Assembly (NCBI GenBank): GCA_011109175.1
Contig: RDEW01000005.1
Location: 1,676,324-1,740,323 of the forward strand
Direction: 5' to 3'
DNA length: 64,000 nucleotides
Source of the DNA: Dicyema japonicum
Lineage: Eukaryota > Dicyemida > Rhombozoa > Dicyemidae
In this document: positions 44,365 through 56,229 of the stretch, in pieces
Layout of the letters: every line of letters starts with the position of its first letter
Position numbering within the stretch: position 1 is the stretch's first letter
Position numbers and translations under genes: made by a program
The notes under the pieces: model-generated
What the model saw: the letters and a program-made list of their open reading frames with translations, nothing else
Database searches by the model: none
What the model was told of the DNA's origin: nothing

Positions 44365-44718
44365 TTAACTTTTATTAAATAAAAAGTCATATTCCTCCTC
44401 GTTAAAGTCAATATCATCCTCAATTTGTACTTGTATTGTTTCCTTTTCTTTAGACTTGTTAATGTGTAGTCTTTTCTCATTTTCAGTCATATTCGCTAGA
44501 TTAAAAGGCAGCTAATATCTCATAGCAAAAACAACCCTTATTATGCGCCTAGGCTCGTGATATCTAATTCTTGCGGTTGTTCCATCTGAAAAAACCAGCA
44601 GACAGGGGTATTTTCGTTCATAAACTCCGCGAATGCGGCAAATTGAGGCATGAAGAGAATTTTTCCGTAGTATATTATTAACAAGTGTTAGTATCACTCC
44701 GCTTTTTAAAAATCTCAT
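44365..44718 (-). CDS. MRPL55: Mitochondrial ribosomal protein mL55
   Basis: mL55 is a metazoan-specific protein of the mitochondrial large ribosomal subunit. From ATG 44718-44716, one intron (44512-44535, 24 nt) gives 110 codons with stop. The signature NSLHASICRIRGVYERKYPC and LLVFSDGTTARIRYHEPRRI matches the family core (YPVLLVKQDGST.HIRY.EPR in human order), and the second exon continues LPFNLANMTENEKRLHINKS with an acidic end, as expected for the C-terminal helix. Its basic N-terminus could serve as mitochondrial import sequence. An upstream in-frame ATG at 44829 lies in SINE-adjacent sequence, so I prefer 44718. Confidence 0.8.
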
Positions 44719-44821
44719 TGTATAAGCCACACGTAAATATGTTTTAAATTTTTTGAAATAATTTACAGAAATTAAATCTAAATATAAAATTAATTTTTTT
44801 CGCATTATATCAAATGATCCG

Positions 44822-45010
44822 GATGGCATAGTGGTAGGTGTCGGGCAAAGTGGCTTAGGTTACGGCTTCGATTCTTACTGCTGTTCACTTAGTGGAAGGT
44901 TCCACGCATCTACGATGCTGAGAGGGCTTGACGAGTGACGCCGTCATCAGTGGATATTCACTGCAGAACTAGATAGTCAAAAAAGGACCCACACACAACA
45001 ATTAACAACA
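44822..45010 (+). repeat. SINE family A, head and core
   Basis: tRNA-like head with A box TGGCATAGTGGTAGG and a B-box relic GCTTCGATTCT, then the core TTGACGAGTGACGCCGTCAT at about 44929-44948. The 3' RTE-like tail is missing. Confidence 0.8.
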
Positions 45011-45054
45011 ACAATTTAACAACATGTGCAGAATAGGTACTATCAGTCCGCCAG

Positions 45055-45565
45055 CTAACCTGGACTGTTCATCCTGGTACCCCTCTTTCCTTGCTAATCA
45101 CCCTTCTACTGGTCTAGGAAGTTTCATATCCTAATTTCAATATCTTCCCTGACTGGCCTGACAAGTTTGTTCTCTTCCTCAGTCAGGCCTTCGTATAATT
45201 TCCTCCCTAGTGATAGTTTGATCGCCGCTCGCCTTGTTTTCTCTAGTCGAGCGAGGATCCTCTCCCTCGAGGGATCCTCTCGAGGATCAGCGAGGGGTAA
45301 AACCATCCTCGCTTCCGTAGATAAGTCTTGGAAGAATCACATTCCGATAAACAAAGAGCATGGTATCACCATCCAACTTTAGGCTTCTAGTGCAGAACAG
45401 TGCTTCCACAGCATTCTTTCTTCGCTCTTCGATGTCCTTCAGATTTAATCCTCTCCATCTACTACAATCTCCAGGTATTTCAGGGATGAAACTCTCAGTA
45501 TGCGAAGAGTGTAAGTCTCTTCGTGATGCCTACCAAGCCTTGACTGGTTACGAGGATCTTGACTA
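45055..45565 (-). pseudogene. LINE RT C-terminal fragment
   Basis: The minus reading (DIEERRKNAVEALFCTRSLK, LFVYRNVILPRLIYGSE) fits the RTE/L1-type thumb region around the LYG.E.W motif, followed by a basic frame to 45124. Stops intervene. The block at 45070-45105 recurs near 14046. Confidence 0.5.
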
Positions 45566-45699
45566 ATTACGCACTGCGGCTTTGAATAGGAGGAAGTGGA
45601 TGAAATTAACTAGTGATTTGATAACTCATGTTGCACATGCTTTGTCCAGTCCTATGACATAGCGATAAGTGCAAGTATTAATAATACGTGCCTCTTTTA

Positions 45700-47530
45700 C
45701 ACAAGATGTCTTCTTCATGCATTCAATATTCCCTGTTCTCTATTGGATCATTCAATGTGAGAGGACTAACATCATACGTAAAAAGACAACACTTATGTGC
45801 GGACCTTCAACGATGCGGAATATCTGTATGCTGTCTCCAGGAAACCATAGTCCCCAATGGCCTGGATGAAACAATAAACGGGTTTAAACTGCTTTTGTTA
45901 CCATTAGACTGCCGACATTATTAGATGGGGTTTTCTATACGCTTGGATGCAGATGTGGTGTCTCATAGAACATGGAGTATCAACGACAGGATTGCCATCC
46001 TCCAACTACGCCTAGGAAACAACCATAATACTATTCTATCGATTATCAATGTATATGCACCGACCACAGTGAGGGTATCCGCCAACGCAGAGAAACTTGA
46101 CAATTTCTACTCGTCCTTATTATCGGCTTTCTTCTCCTGTCAAGCTCCTACATGCTCTTTATATCGGGAGACTGGAATTCAAAAGTGGGTGAAAAGCGGG
46201 ACTAATTAGCTTGCTTGAGCAGCCACACTTGAGGGATTAAAAATTTGTCCAGGGAGACCCTTATACATTTCTGCGAGTCATTTGGACTATTCCTTTGTAA
46301 CACGGCGTTCCGACATGCAGCATGACATACTACGAGGTAGACAAGGCAGAGGAGAGACTCCTGTGGAAATTGAGTCCATATATTTAACCAAATCGACTAC
46401 ATACTATGCAGGCAAACACAGAAGGGGCTACGACTCCCGAACATACAGTTTCCTGATGACCTCGAGTGATCACAGACTACTAGTAGCACTTCTTATTCTA
46501 AAGCGACGCTTTGGAATCTCTGGAGCACTGGTAGCATGTACGCAGAGCAGGACCTTGGCCGTGAGGCTCTATATGCTTCCGACAATACCCGTAAAAAGTA
46601 CGACGAGAAAATATCGAAACTGTTGGAAAATGTCTACACGAATATGTCACCCGGGCTGTAATGGAAGAATATTTCTATTAGAGTTAGGTAGGGCTGACTG
46701 GGAAATCACCCAAGGAGGTTCAAGGGAACTTTTGACAGAAATAGAACTGTCAAAAAACCAAAGGAGACTCCGACTCTTAATCGACTCGTCAGATTCGATA
46801 AGCCAAACTGACTCTCTTAAAGAGACGCTACAGAATCAAATACAAAATAAAGGAGAAAAGTGAGGAACATCTCGGCATACACTGGATAACTTGGCAAAGA
46901 CGCCGAACGTTACAAACAAGGTGCAGGAATGTTTGCTGCTGTTAAACAATTATCCCCCAATACCACACCGGAAAGAATCACAGTCCTTGATGATACAGGA
47001 ATGTAATAATAAACGGCCAGGAATCAGCAAATAAAATCGCTGGAGGCAGCTCTAAGACCTCTCCGGAAAAAGAATTGTTTCTGTACGTGATGGAAGTTAT
47101 CTACGCCGATAATAATGATTTCGTCTGCCAGGATAGGGATACGCTGGAACTATACTAAAATGATCCCTCAAGGCTTGGAGGATTGGTCCTGGTAGTAAAA
47201 CCCAGACAAAAACGGAAAGAACTAGCATATCCTGTTCCACGACGAGAAACGAGGAAAAGTGGAGAACATGCATGAAGTTGGATCTCTCTCGGAAACTCGG
47301 AGGACGCTATTCACAGGAAAATTCTGACGGTTGCTTCTTTCAAAAAATTGTGGGCGATCTGGATGCGACGAAGTACATAGGCACTCGCCTTCGAATTCGA
47401 TTGTACAACTCCTTTTATCGAACCAATTCTGCTGTATAACGCGGGGACCTGAGGCCTAACCACCAAAGAACTGGAAAACCTCACTCTTTTTACAGAAAAC
47501 ATCGATTGTTTAAAATGAAGTAAATGATTT
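45700..47530 (+). pseudogene. RTE-type LINE with endonuclease and a large internal deletion in RT
   Basis: Order: endonuclease (SIGSFNVRGLTSYVKRQHLC, VCCLQETIVPNGLDETINGF, DRIAILQLRLGNNHN, IINVYAPTT), a connector (NTRKKYDEKISKLLENVYTN; MFAAVKQLSPNTTPERITVL), then directly EVIYADNNDFVCQDRDTLEL where the YADD active site reads YADN, thumb (LGNSEDAIHRKI) and ILLYNAGTWGLTTKELENLT. RT blocks 1-4 that should separate connector and active site are gone, and several stops are present. Confidence 0.75.
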
Positions 47531-47959
47531 TTGGGATCACAATAAAGTTAGGGAACATGTGGACTATGCATCTTTGGAAACTGTCGGGTTGATGGATATT
47601 TTAGCACCGTGTGATCACGAGGCGCTCCAGTATTGACGTCATCATGGCACGATGCTCCTCCCTTAAACCCACAACTCAGGATGTAGAACCGGATACTCAT
47701 AGTCTTACGGTGACGTCCATCGGTTCTTACGAATTCCAGTGGCATGGAAGAAGTATTCCCATAAGTCCATCACTTCTTATTTGAATTGGGTAAATGTGGA
47801 TATAATTTATATCTCTTTTCCTTTTTGATGGAATTGGATATGCCTTTCAGAAATAAGGAAGGATCGAATGCACCAACGTCTGCACTCGAATCCTGTCTAG
47901 ACCAAAAAAATTAACTTGAAAAAGTCATAATTGAGCAATTATTATATATCATTTCCCAT

Positions 47960-48140
47960 GATAACCGGGTTAGAGAGGAAGAAAATCCTTAACTAAGTGC
48001 TCCCAGTCCTCAAAGTTGGAGTGATACATCATTTCCAAGCATCATGCCCATCCATATCCCCCATTGTGGAAACCCCTCCAGTGTAGTAAGGAAACCGAGA
48101 TCCTTTTTAAATGTCGGCCAGGTACTTGGCGTCTCCTTGG
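47960..48140 (-). repeat. SINE family B fragment
   Basis: The reverse complement of 48040-48140 contains GCCAAGTACCTGGCCG, AAAAAGGATCTCGG and CACTGGAGGGGTTTCC in the same order as the complete copy at 56560-56630. Confidence 0.6.
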
Positions 48141-48297
48141 ACAGGCCGGTTCAACATGACGACTCTTAGGAATTGAGAACTTAAAGAGAAGAATGGAATC
48201 CTTCGCCAAGCTAGGTAAAGGTGTGGGAATCGAACACAAGCCAATCGCAACAGCAATAGGAACTTCACTACATAATTCTCGAATGTTCTTATAAATA

Positions 48298-49128
48298 TCA
48301 AGCATTTTTTTCAATTTTTACTAATAAACAAAGAAAACAGAATTTATTGTCAAAAAGGATATCAACATACTCTTTCGTATAAAGAATCATCATATTTATT
48401 GCCACGTGCAACTCGTTCAAGAAATTCGGCAAGCAGTGAGCGACATCCCTTACGTTGTCATAGGCTAAAGTAAAGTACATTTAAAAACAAGGAAAATAGT
48501 TCACATCAACTACCACGAATTTACCAGTCTTCGAGTCCCTAACAACATCAAAGCCAAACAAGGAGATCTCAAATGTCTTTGAAATTTTATATGCCATTGT
48601 TTTGATGGCGTTATCATCGTGAGAGTCAAGTGGGAATAATTCCTCAACAGACCCAGGCAAAGATTTTTTACAGATTGAATGAGAATGGAATAATATTGGC
48701 TGGGAATGGCTATGCCATGAATACTGAACCAACCCTCAGAGGTGTTTTCAGACGACTGGCGATCTGTATGTTGTAAAAATTCCCAATAACAAAGATCTTT
48801 AAAGGATTCCGTCGTGATTGAAATACTCCTGCACACGTGGTCTTTGTAGTCGCCAAAGTCGACTATCAACACAATCGCCATCTAAAATTAATCAACAGGG
48901 AACTTCATGACTGTTCCCATCTGTTCCTTTTATTACTAAAATTAAAATTAACGGAACTTTGGGGAAACTTGGTGGAGTCAGATCGGGGGTCACTTTGGCG
49001 AACCACGGGCAGATCATCCGGTCGTCTGATATGAGGAAAAAGTTACCTTTGCGAAAGCATTCTCCAACAGAGAATAAATTTTCCAGCCGGTCGTAAAGAT
49101 TGTCGATACAAGAAGGTCGATCAATCGG
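48298..49128 (-). CDS. ITPK1: Inositol-tetrakisphosphate 1-kinase, N-terminus not resolved
   Basis: ITPK1 is an ATP-grasp enzyme phosphorylating inositol phosphates on the way to InsP5/InsP6. Minus-strand exons joined at introns 49026-49046, 48882-48903, 48842-48863, 48700-48733 and 48465-48488 (21-34 nt) read: DNLYDRLENLFSVGECFRKD, DRMICPWF, the ATP-grasp KGTDGNSHEMAIV, KIFVIGNFYNIQ, PILFHSHSICKKS, ISLFGFDVVRDSKTGKFVVV and DVNYFPSYDNVRDV. The last carries the metal-binding D-x-N of the family (DINAFPGY in human). Order and spacing match the C-terminal two thirds. The usual GK... N-terminal exons should lie above 49130 but I could not find them, so the gene may be incomplete or split by further introns. 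Confidence 0.8.
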
Positions 49129-49129
49129 A

Positions 49130-50060
49130 AATTATGCTTGGATTACTCGACAGAACTTGCTATAAGTTAAGAATACAGACATACTCGTATTTTGAGCTTA
49201 TTTTGGGCTGGAAGGGTCACAGTGCTTATGCATATATAGGGATTTTGTAGTCATGGAATCATTTAAATCGAGCTATTTGTTAGTATGAGATTACTTTGTA
49301 GAGTAGAATATTTTTTCTTACTATTTATCAAACATATTGAAACCTGCAGAGAAATACTAATTTTTCATAATTATCTGAGTGAGCTTTTTTTCTGTAACAC
49401 AAAGTCCTACAAGAAACATTATTATCGAAATAATTGAGTTTAAAAATTATATACAAATTTTAACCGGATGTAGCAAAATTAATTATAGCAGAAAAAGTTA
49501 TTTATTTTTAATCAAAATTATTAAATCAGTGTGTATCATTTTAATTTATTTGTCCTTTAATTTATATTTTAAGAGTAACTGAGTGCCCGGCAAAAAGATT
49601 CTTGTGAAAGTGCATATCTTAAAATTCTACATTACTGAATCTCTACATTAACTCATTATGCTCTTGATTCCATTTTGGATCGCATTCCAGCTCCACACGT
49701 TGTTTGGAAGCAGAGATAAACTTTTTATAAGCTACTTAAAATCAATTTAATTCACCGCTTAATTAAAAATCAAATTTGATTGTCACTAAAAATATTAAAT
49801 TATAAATTTTATAATAACCAACAGAGCGTATAAAAACTAATTTTTAATTATTTCAAAAATTACAATTTCGATATTGATTATAAATTCGTTAATAATTTGC
49901 GGGTCTGTTAGATTTGATAACTGGATTTTTATACGAGAGACCATCCAATATTCGGCATCATTGGGAACTGGACAAAACCTATATCGGTTATACCCTGGGT
50001 TATTAAAATAGCCGTCTTAGATTAAGTAATTGGTTGTGCCTGTTAGTTAACATTCCCAAA
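49130..50060. other. AT-rich stretch, nothing recognised
   Basis: Possible missing 5' exons of ITPK1 could lie in 49130-49350; no coding family was found beyond that. Confidence 0.35.
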
Positions 50061-50074
50061 GAAAAACTAAAGAA

Positions 50075-50335
50075 GATCAGACGGGATAACGATCTTTCCA
50101 TTTACAAATGTACGCTAACTCGATGGGACGTCACTTGTCCCTGACAAATATGGTACTGTCTCACCGCTATCTCTGCCCAACGGAAGAAGCTGGATAAATA
50201 TTCTGCGTTTGGGGAACGTTTCTGCTCCGTCCCTATTGCATTTGAGACTTTGGATGTGGCTGGTCCTGTCGGCAGAGATGTACTCTATGATATTGGAAAC
50301 GAAGTCTCCTCAAAGCTGAGAGATGTTGATTAATG
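50075..50335 (+). pseudogene. R2-like LINE endonuclease C-terminus, divergent family
   Basis: Frames read LTRWDVTCP and GERFCSVPIAFETLDVAGPV, then DIGNEVSSKLRDVD, matching the WDVTC.DT and P.A.ET.G..GP landmarks of the R2-like C-terminus but distinct in sequence from the other copies. Confidence 0.55.
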
Positions 50336-50934
50336 TTTTCATTAATTATGACAGACTCGTGCAGTGGATACATAGTCTGTTAATGTTACAATAATGACAG
50401 GAGACATTAAAGCATCAAAAATTTCTGTCATGTTTATTTAATTGTTTTCATGTCACACAAGGAATTCATTTTTTTAATACACACAATTCAGATTTGGAGA
50501 ATTTTTTCTAATTACAAAATTATTTTCAATCGTTGTGGAGTCGACCAATTCACACATGTGTTAAGAAATTATGTCCTCGAAGATCAACTACCTAAATTCT
50601 TATTTGGTCGATGGTTGTGGCGCCGACGTAGCTTTGTTACACGAATCTTTTAATGTGACCTTTCATTCCCCTTCTTCTCGCATAGACTAAAATGACGGAC
50701 TTGGGAAAATCGGACATGCATATTTTCAGAACGAGGAAGGGACGATGCGCTGGGTTCTAGACTCGTCGGTCACAAATTTTGAGAACCTGGCCAAGTCTAC
50801 CTTAAAGAGGGACATGGGAGTTATCAGCTACATTAATAATTTCTGAATTTCTTAGTAATAATAAGATCCTCTTTCACTCAATAGGCTACTCATATTGGGG
50901 ACCAAAGTGTTATTTAATCTATTACTGTGTCTGG

Positions 50935-51190
50935 GTTACTGTACTTTTACGCAGATCCATATTAGCCATAGCTCACAGAACACACTTTATTTAAGTAAGA
51001 AACAGTTATTATAACTAATCGATGAGGGAGAACAACTTTTTTTGTTGGGTGAGTCCTTTTATAGCCGATCCGGTAAGATGTTTACTGCCAAAGCATCGTA
51101 GATACATGGAACCTTCAACCGAAATGTACAGCAGCGAGGTTCGAACTAGGAGCCATCGGGCATCTTGCCCGGCACTCTGGGTTAGATTTA
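50935..51190 (-). repeat. SINE family A, core deleted
   Basis: Contains the CACACTTTATTTAAGTAAG and ACTAATCGATGAGGGA blocks shared with the copy at 61838-62120, the tRNA-like head with inverted B box AGGTTCGAAC, and an RTE-like tail relic at 50950-50970. The core block is lost. Confidence 0.7.
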
Positions 51191-51359
51191 TCAAATTATT
51201 AAACTGACATTGAATTAATTAAAAATGCCAACTCTGACAAATTATTGAAGCATAAATACATTTTTATTTTGAATTTACATAAAAGTTTGTTTTTTTGAAC
51301 AGTCTCTGGTTTTCACAGTCTTTACATATTATTTGGGAATATTGGTCTTTAAATATTTA

Positions 51360-51700
51360 TCATCCAGGGAGTGATAATTTCGGGGATTCGAAAGTTGGAA
51401 GACAATTTTTAAAGGCATGTGAAGCGAGTTTACAAAATTTGCAAAATCTGTGTTTACAGTTCGGACACGTGATCATTCTGTAATTGCAGTCCACATATCT
51501 AGATTTTCTACAGAGAGGGCACGTGACCGTTTTCCCATTTTTTGAAACTTTCTAAAATTATCTGAAAACGAACTTTTTCTAAACATTTATTACGAATTCT
51601 TTTAGGGTTGGTAACAACAAATATATTTTCCTAGAATAATGGGGTACCATACTTTGTTGGATTCGTCTATTGGCTGGGATCTTTTGGAAGACTTTATGGG
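51360..51700 (-). CDS. Zinc-binding C-terminal exons, candidate Emi-type (FBXO5/FBXO43) or RBR protein
   Basis: The last exon (51551 to stop 51360-51362, 64 codons) encodes CPLCRKSRYVDCNYRMITCP, CKHRFCKFCKLASHAFKNC and a terminal SLPG. The C..C-x12-C..C-x4-C..C-x4-H-x4-C spacing is that of IBR/ZBR zinc domains. In Emi proteins, APC/C inhibitors, the ZBR sits at the C-terminus with a following LPG, which fits. Upstream minus-strand pieces (SSKRSQPIDESNK; YLLLPTLKEF) look like further exons joined by short introns. No F-box was found, so a TRIAD ubiquitin ligase remains possible. Confidence 0.45.
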
Positions 51701-52207
51701 AGCATTCGAATTTTTGAGCCTACTAATGAGATATGATTGGCACATTTATTAATTTAAAAAATATGCGCAATTTTAATATACAAACAAATTAAAGACGTCT
51801 TACGACAACGATCGATCGACATTTGGTAAATTTAAATGTAAAGTTGATCGACTGGGCCCTTTTCTGGGAGATCAAGGAAGAAATTGTGCACAGCTTGAGG
51901 CTAATCGAATAGTTCTTTGAGTATGACTTAGATGCTGAGCGACAGAACAGACGTCGTTTCCACTTGACCTACAATTATACGAGTGATAAGCCAAAATTTA
52001 TCAAAAATTGTGCTTTTCTATAAATTTACTAGTCTGGTGATAAGGAGGACTATTAAGAATAAATCTCGGGTTCCACTTAGAGAACATCTGGGCAATTTAA
52101 TTTATTAACGTAATCAAACATTAATTATTCCTGGAATTTGTGATTATAATTAATAAATAATTAGTCAGTCAAAAATTTACATGAATCAAATTATTCAGAA
52201 ATTGTGT

Positions 52208-52429
52208 TTAAGCATTGAACTGCTCAAATAAGTCTATTCCTTGGACTAGTTCTTTGATTGGCGCGTGCTTTATCAAATCTTTTCTTTGAAGACTCCCAAT
52301 ATCAAAGTTTATCAAATTCACTGTTTCAATAAAATATTTCCATTTAGATAAACAAATGATTTCAGTGTCCTCTAAGAAGCTTGTCTTACCGTGAACCTGG
52401 TTTTTACTAAGCAGTATCTGACACTTCAT
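52208..52429 (-). CDS. Unidentified ORF
   Basis: The minus frame (LSKWKYFIETVNLINFDIGS, LIKHAPIKELVQGIDLFEQF) looks like the end of a real protein, stopping at 52208. No family recognised and no flanking introns placed. Confidence 0.3.
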   Translation of the reverse strand: MKCQILLSKNQVHGKTSFLEDTEIICLSKWKYFIETVNLINFDIGSLQRKDLIKHAPIKELVQGIDLFEQFNA

Positions 52430-52743
52430 GAGAAATTGATTAAAGCGAGGAAGGGGATTTCTTTAATTTGTTATTTCTTAAAATAAATTCAATTTATTGA
52501 CGCAAATCAATTTCAGTCAGACGGACAATTAATTTCTAAACTCACTAAAGATCATGTTGGAGGAATCAACGAGAAAACTCATAAGGTTTCTCTCGATGGG
52601 TGATCGCTTTGATGGAAACTTTGTTAACACAATATTAAAGTTCATCTACCATCTGTTCTTATAATAAAAAATTAATATAATAAAATGATATTGGAAACTA
52701 ATTGGTAGACAATCAAATGATATTCGTAATCATATCTAGAAAT

Positions 52744-52840
52744 GATATCCCGATTGGTCTAGTGGTCGAGGTATCATCAGAGCTGAGGGCTCCCGGGGTC
52801 GCTTCCCAGCGGTGTCATTCTACCAACTGGGAAAAAGTCT
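52744..52840 (+). repeat. tRNA-derived SINE head
   Basis: A-box-like TGGTCTAGTGGTCGAGG and B-box-like GGGGTCGCTTCCC lie 32 bases apart. The ends do not pair as an acceptor stem, so it is a SINE promoter or tRNA pseudogene rather than a tRNA gene. Confidence 0.5.
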
Positions 52841-53239
52841 AAGCTGGAGATGTGGTTCACAGATCCAAAAGGCGTTTAAGTCTGGAAAATCAACAAGAAG
52901 GAAGTTGCTGGAATTTCACCTTAATACCTGAAAGTTAACAAGAGCAATTCAAAAATTGACGTGGAAAAGGGTAAACATAAGTTTTCAATTTAAAATTATT
53001 GTTTTCGTTAATCTTCCGTCGACTTTAGAAAATGGTTGCACAAGTAGGTGAACATTATTGGACGGCTGGTGCACGAGTGTGACAAATACAATAAATATGT
53101 TGATCACTATAGGATCTTCAATTGCGTAAGAATGATATTAGTGGGTCATGCAAGAGTTTTCTGAGGTTTGTAAATTCCAAAGTTGATGTGAACCAAACTT
53201 TAAAAGTATCCAGGGTGATTTTAGTTTCATCACAGCCAA

Positions 53240-53518
53240 CTAAAGAACTACTTTGTATGACAAAATCGTTTGTGTGGGACGATGAATAGAAGTTACTACT
53301 CGAAATATGTAGGAAAAGGAATGGCTCGATGAGAAAAAGTATTCTCGGAACGCACGAGCTGAGCTTAATTCTAAATCTTGAGACGTCAGCACAAATTTAA
53401 GGTCTCTTCTAATGTGCAAGTTAGCTAAACATAACTTGAGTTTTAGTTGATCGAATGTCGGGACATCAAGTTGGAAGACTTTTATACCACTAAAATGACA
53501 AAAATGTTCATAGATCAA
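53240..53518 (-). CDS. Unidentified ORF
   Basis: A 92-codon minus frame (VFQLDVPTFDQLKLKLCLAN; LTSQDLELSSARAFREYFFS) may extend upstream through RKVLQRRIRLIYEHF. Not recognised; could be a gene exon or an old element. Confidence 0.3.
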   Translation of the reverse strand: MIYEHFCHFSGIKVFQLDVPTFDQLKLKLCLANLHIRRDLKFVLTSQDLELSSARAFREYFFSSSHSFSYIFRVVTSIHRPTQTILSYKVVL

Positions 53519-54280
53519 TCGAATACGTCGTTGTAGAACTTTTCGGTCTGAAATCCTGAAGTTTGCATAAAGGCATATATGGTATAATTTTCAAGACAGG
53601 TTCCTTCATAAGTGATCTTAGGATGGAAATCTTTAGTTTATCTGATTTTAGGATTTTAAGCAGGAAGTCTCAACGTTGAACACTTCTGTTATTTTTATTA
53701 TGAATTTGGCTCTTTACCGACGTTCGTAAACTGGATGATGTAAAGATGTCCTCTTTTCCTTATAAATCATTTTTTGAATGTCTTGAATAAGTACAATGTT
53801 CGTCTACAATGCCAAGACTACCCGATCTATGGTAGTAACCGGCATTTTCTGCGTCCTACTTAATAGTCGCTGGTCTCTTACAAGTTAGTTAGGCCGGTAG
53901 TACTTAACTAACCAACTAACTAGCGGCCCCTGGTTTAGAAGACTTTTTCCAAAGAGTTAAGAACGATCAAGTTTACCACTAGAGATTTAATTGTTATCAA
54001 ATGTAGGCTTAGAATCTTTCGCTTTCGCCTGTCGCAGTTAAAACCTCACGGTTCACTAAAATCCGTACGTGATGAGAATCAACTGCCTGTGACTTACAAA
54101 GATGCAACAATTAGGTAATCAATATCCTTGATATTAAATGTTGGTTTGGAATCTTTTTTAGTTATTTATGTAATTTCAATCCCATCAAGTGAAGGAAAGC
54201 GGTGGTTAACAGAAAAGTCACTACCTAAAGCGGATGCTCACAGAGATTACTGTATCTGATGCGATCCTGAATGCCATCAT

Positions 54281-54600
54281 TTATGTCGAATTAAAATAAA
54301 CTTTGGAAAGTTTCACTAAAGTACTAGGAGTAGGGGAGACAATGATCCTTCTTGAATGCTGGCCAGCCATTGGACGTCTCTTGGTCCGATATTCCTCCTC
54401 GAGCTTACGCAAGCACGCATGTTCACGAATACTATTTTCTGGATATTCCAATGATTTCAGAAACATGTTAACAATGAATATGAAAGGCCACCACCAGTCT
54501 CTTTTAACTCAGGTAGATAAGGCCTTTCCGGAACAGAGTGAACAGGCAACCACCACTTCTTTCTGTTCGGAAGGACTGTTAACTGTGTGATTTGACTTTC
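54281..54600 (-). pseudogene. Possible piggyBac-like transposase C-terminal fragment
   Basis: Minus reading VKRDWWWPFIFIVNMFLKSL and KLEEEYRTKRRP resembles the K-K-W-W-W-P-L-F...N-A segment of piggyBac-type (DDE_Tnp_1_7) transposases; a second RKKWWLPVHS-like frame lies just upstream. Confidence 0.4.
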
Positions 54601-55587
54601 GAATCACAAGGTAGGCTTGCTTTTTTCGTGGCAGTAAAAAATTTTTGTTTTACACCAGTTATTATTATCATCCAAATGATTGATTGGTTGGAAGGTTGAG
54701 GAGGTGACGTACCCCTAAAAAGTAAACATCTGAGGCAATTACGATCTGAGTTCGAATCTTGGCCACCCAAAAAGTAAAAGAATTCGTAAGATCGTCTGTC
54801 AGAAGTTGCACTTTTAATTGAGATGAGACCCTTCAACATACGCAACACATCTCAATAATTCACTTGACGGTTGTCCGCTAAAAAAGACTCTATGGTCATT
54901 TTCATGATTATTAACCATTTCACGATTTTCTCGTTTCTAAGTTGCTCAACACTATTGAGTCCTATGATCTTAAAATCTCCCATCGACTTCCTGTGTAGGC
55001 ACAAGCGCAGACACTTCTAGAAACGGTTGGGTTCCTCGAGCACAGGATAAAAATGGCGAGGATGACCTTATCTAATTAGTTCGGTTGCTACTACCTTCTT
55101 TCTAAACATTTTAAAAAATTACACATTGACTAGTATTTCCATCCAATTGTTAGTATTTCATAATTGCTTGCCCAGTCATGAGTTGGCAAAGTGGGAGGTT
55201 AAGATGGTGAAATACCTCTATTGCACGTTGTCTACTTGCCTTCATGATTGATAAAATCCCTTGTTATTTCATGAGCATAGCTGTGATGAATGAGACATCG
55301 AAAACTGGAAGTTCTGGACAAAAGAAGTGTGAACGTAAGATCTCGTCTAGTCAAAAATTTTAAATAAAACATTTTGAAAATTCAGCAAAATTATTATTCA
55401 TGAAAGGGAGAGTATTCTAAAAATACTAAAAATAAGTAATAATTTGCCCTTAAAAAGGGAAAGGGTCGAGACCAATGGTATCAAAAGGGTTACCCATCAC
55501 ATTGACACCTTAAAGGTGTTTCCACGACTGTGATTCTGGGTGGACCTGTGCTCGAAAAATTTGTCTCCCCGCGAGTTCGACCGTGAG

Positions 55588-55640
55588 GACTAGATTTATT
55601 TATTTATTTGAACCTTGGGATCACCGAGAAAAAAAGACAG
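55588..55640 (-). repeat. SINE family B tail
   Basis: The reverse complement CTCGGTGATCCCAAGG then TTCAAATAAATAAATAAAT matches the 3' end of family B (CTCGGTGTATCCAGGG plus TTAATAAATAAA). The body is not clear. Confidence 0.45.
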
Positions 55641-56229
55641 AAAAAACGTCAACAAGGTTTTTCCAAATCTTGGGAATAATATTGGAGTTAAGACAGGTTA
55701 AAACTTGCTTGAGGTAGCCAATTGCGTATTTGCTTAGGTGTTTCAGGTGAACTGAAGATACTTTGTCAGGGCCGCTAATCCTTGAGTTCTTTAATCCGGC
55801 GATAATGAGACCTGATTGTCTGAGAATAGTTCTTGGTAAGGTTCATTTTTCGGTTTACGGACGCGTACTTTGATATCCAGTTGTTTAGAGAATTGCTGAT
55901 CGCAGCGTAATGTTTCATAGGTAGGTAGGTATATATGAAAAATGTGATCTGGAGAAGGGTACCGTTTCCAGTTGCATCTTCCAACTCTGATTTAGTTTGT
56001 TTTAGGTTTTCCAAAATTGATGAGATGAACTTTTCCCGTTAAGGTGATCGATTAGATGACACCATTTCTAATCCTGATGGTCTTTTATGCTCTGGTTGAT
56101 ACTTTTATTTAGATTTCAACTCCGTCGATGGCATCTTTTCATTTGTTTTCTTCGTTTATGAGTAAGTGTCCGGGAATTGAGGATAGGCATAAAATTCGTG
56201 TATGATAAGAGAACAATAAATATGTTGTC

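Noticed and set aside
54670-54775. Possible tRNA or third SINE head with GAGTTCGAATCTT
   Set aside because: Only a B-box-like match; A box and stems are not convincing.
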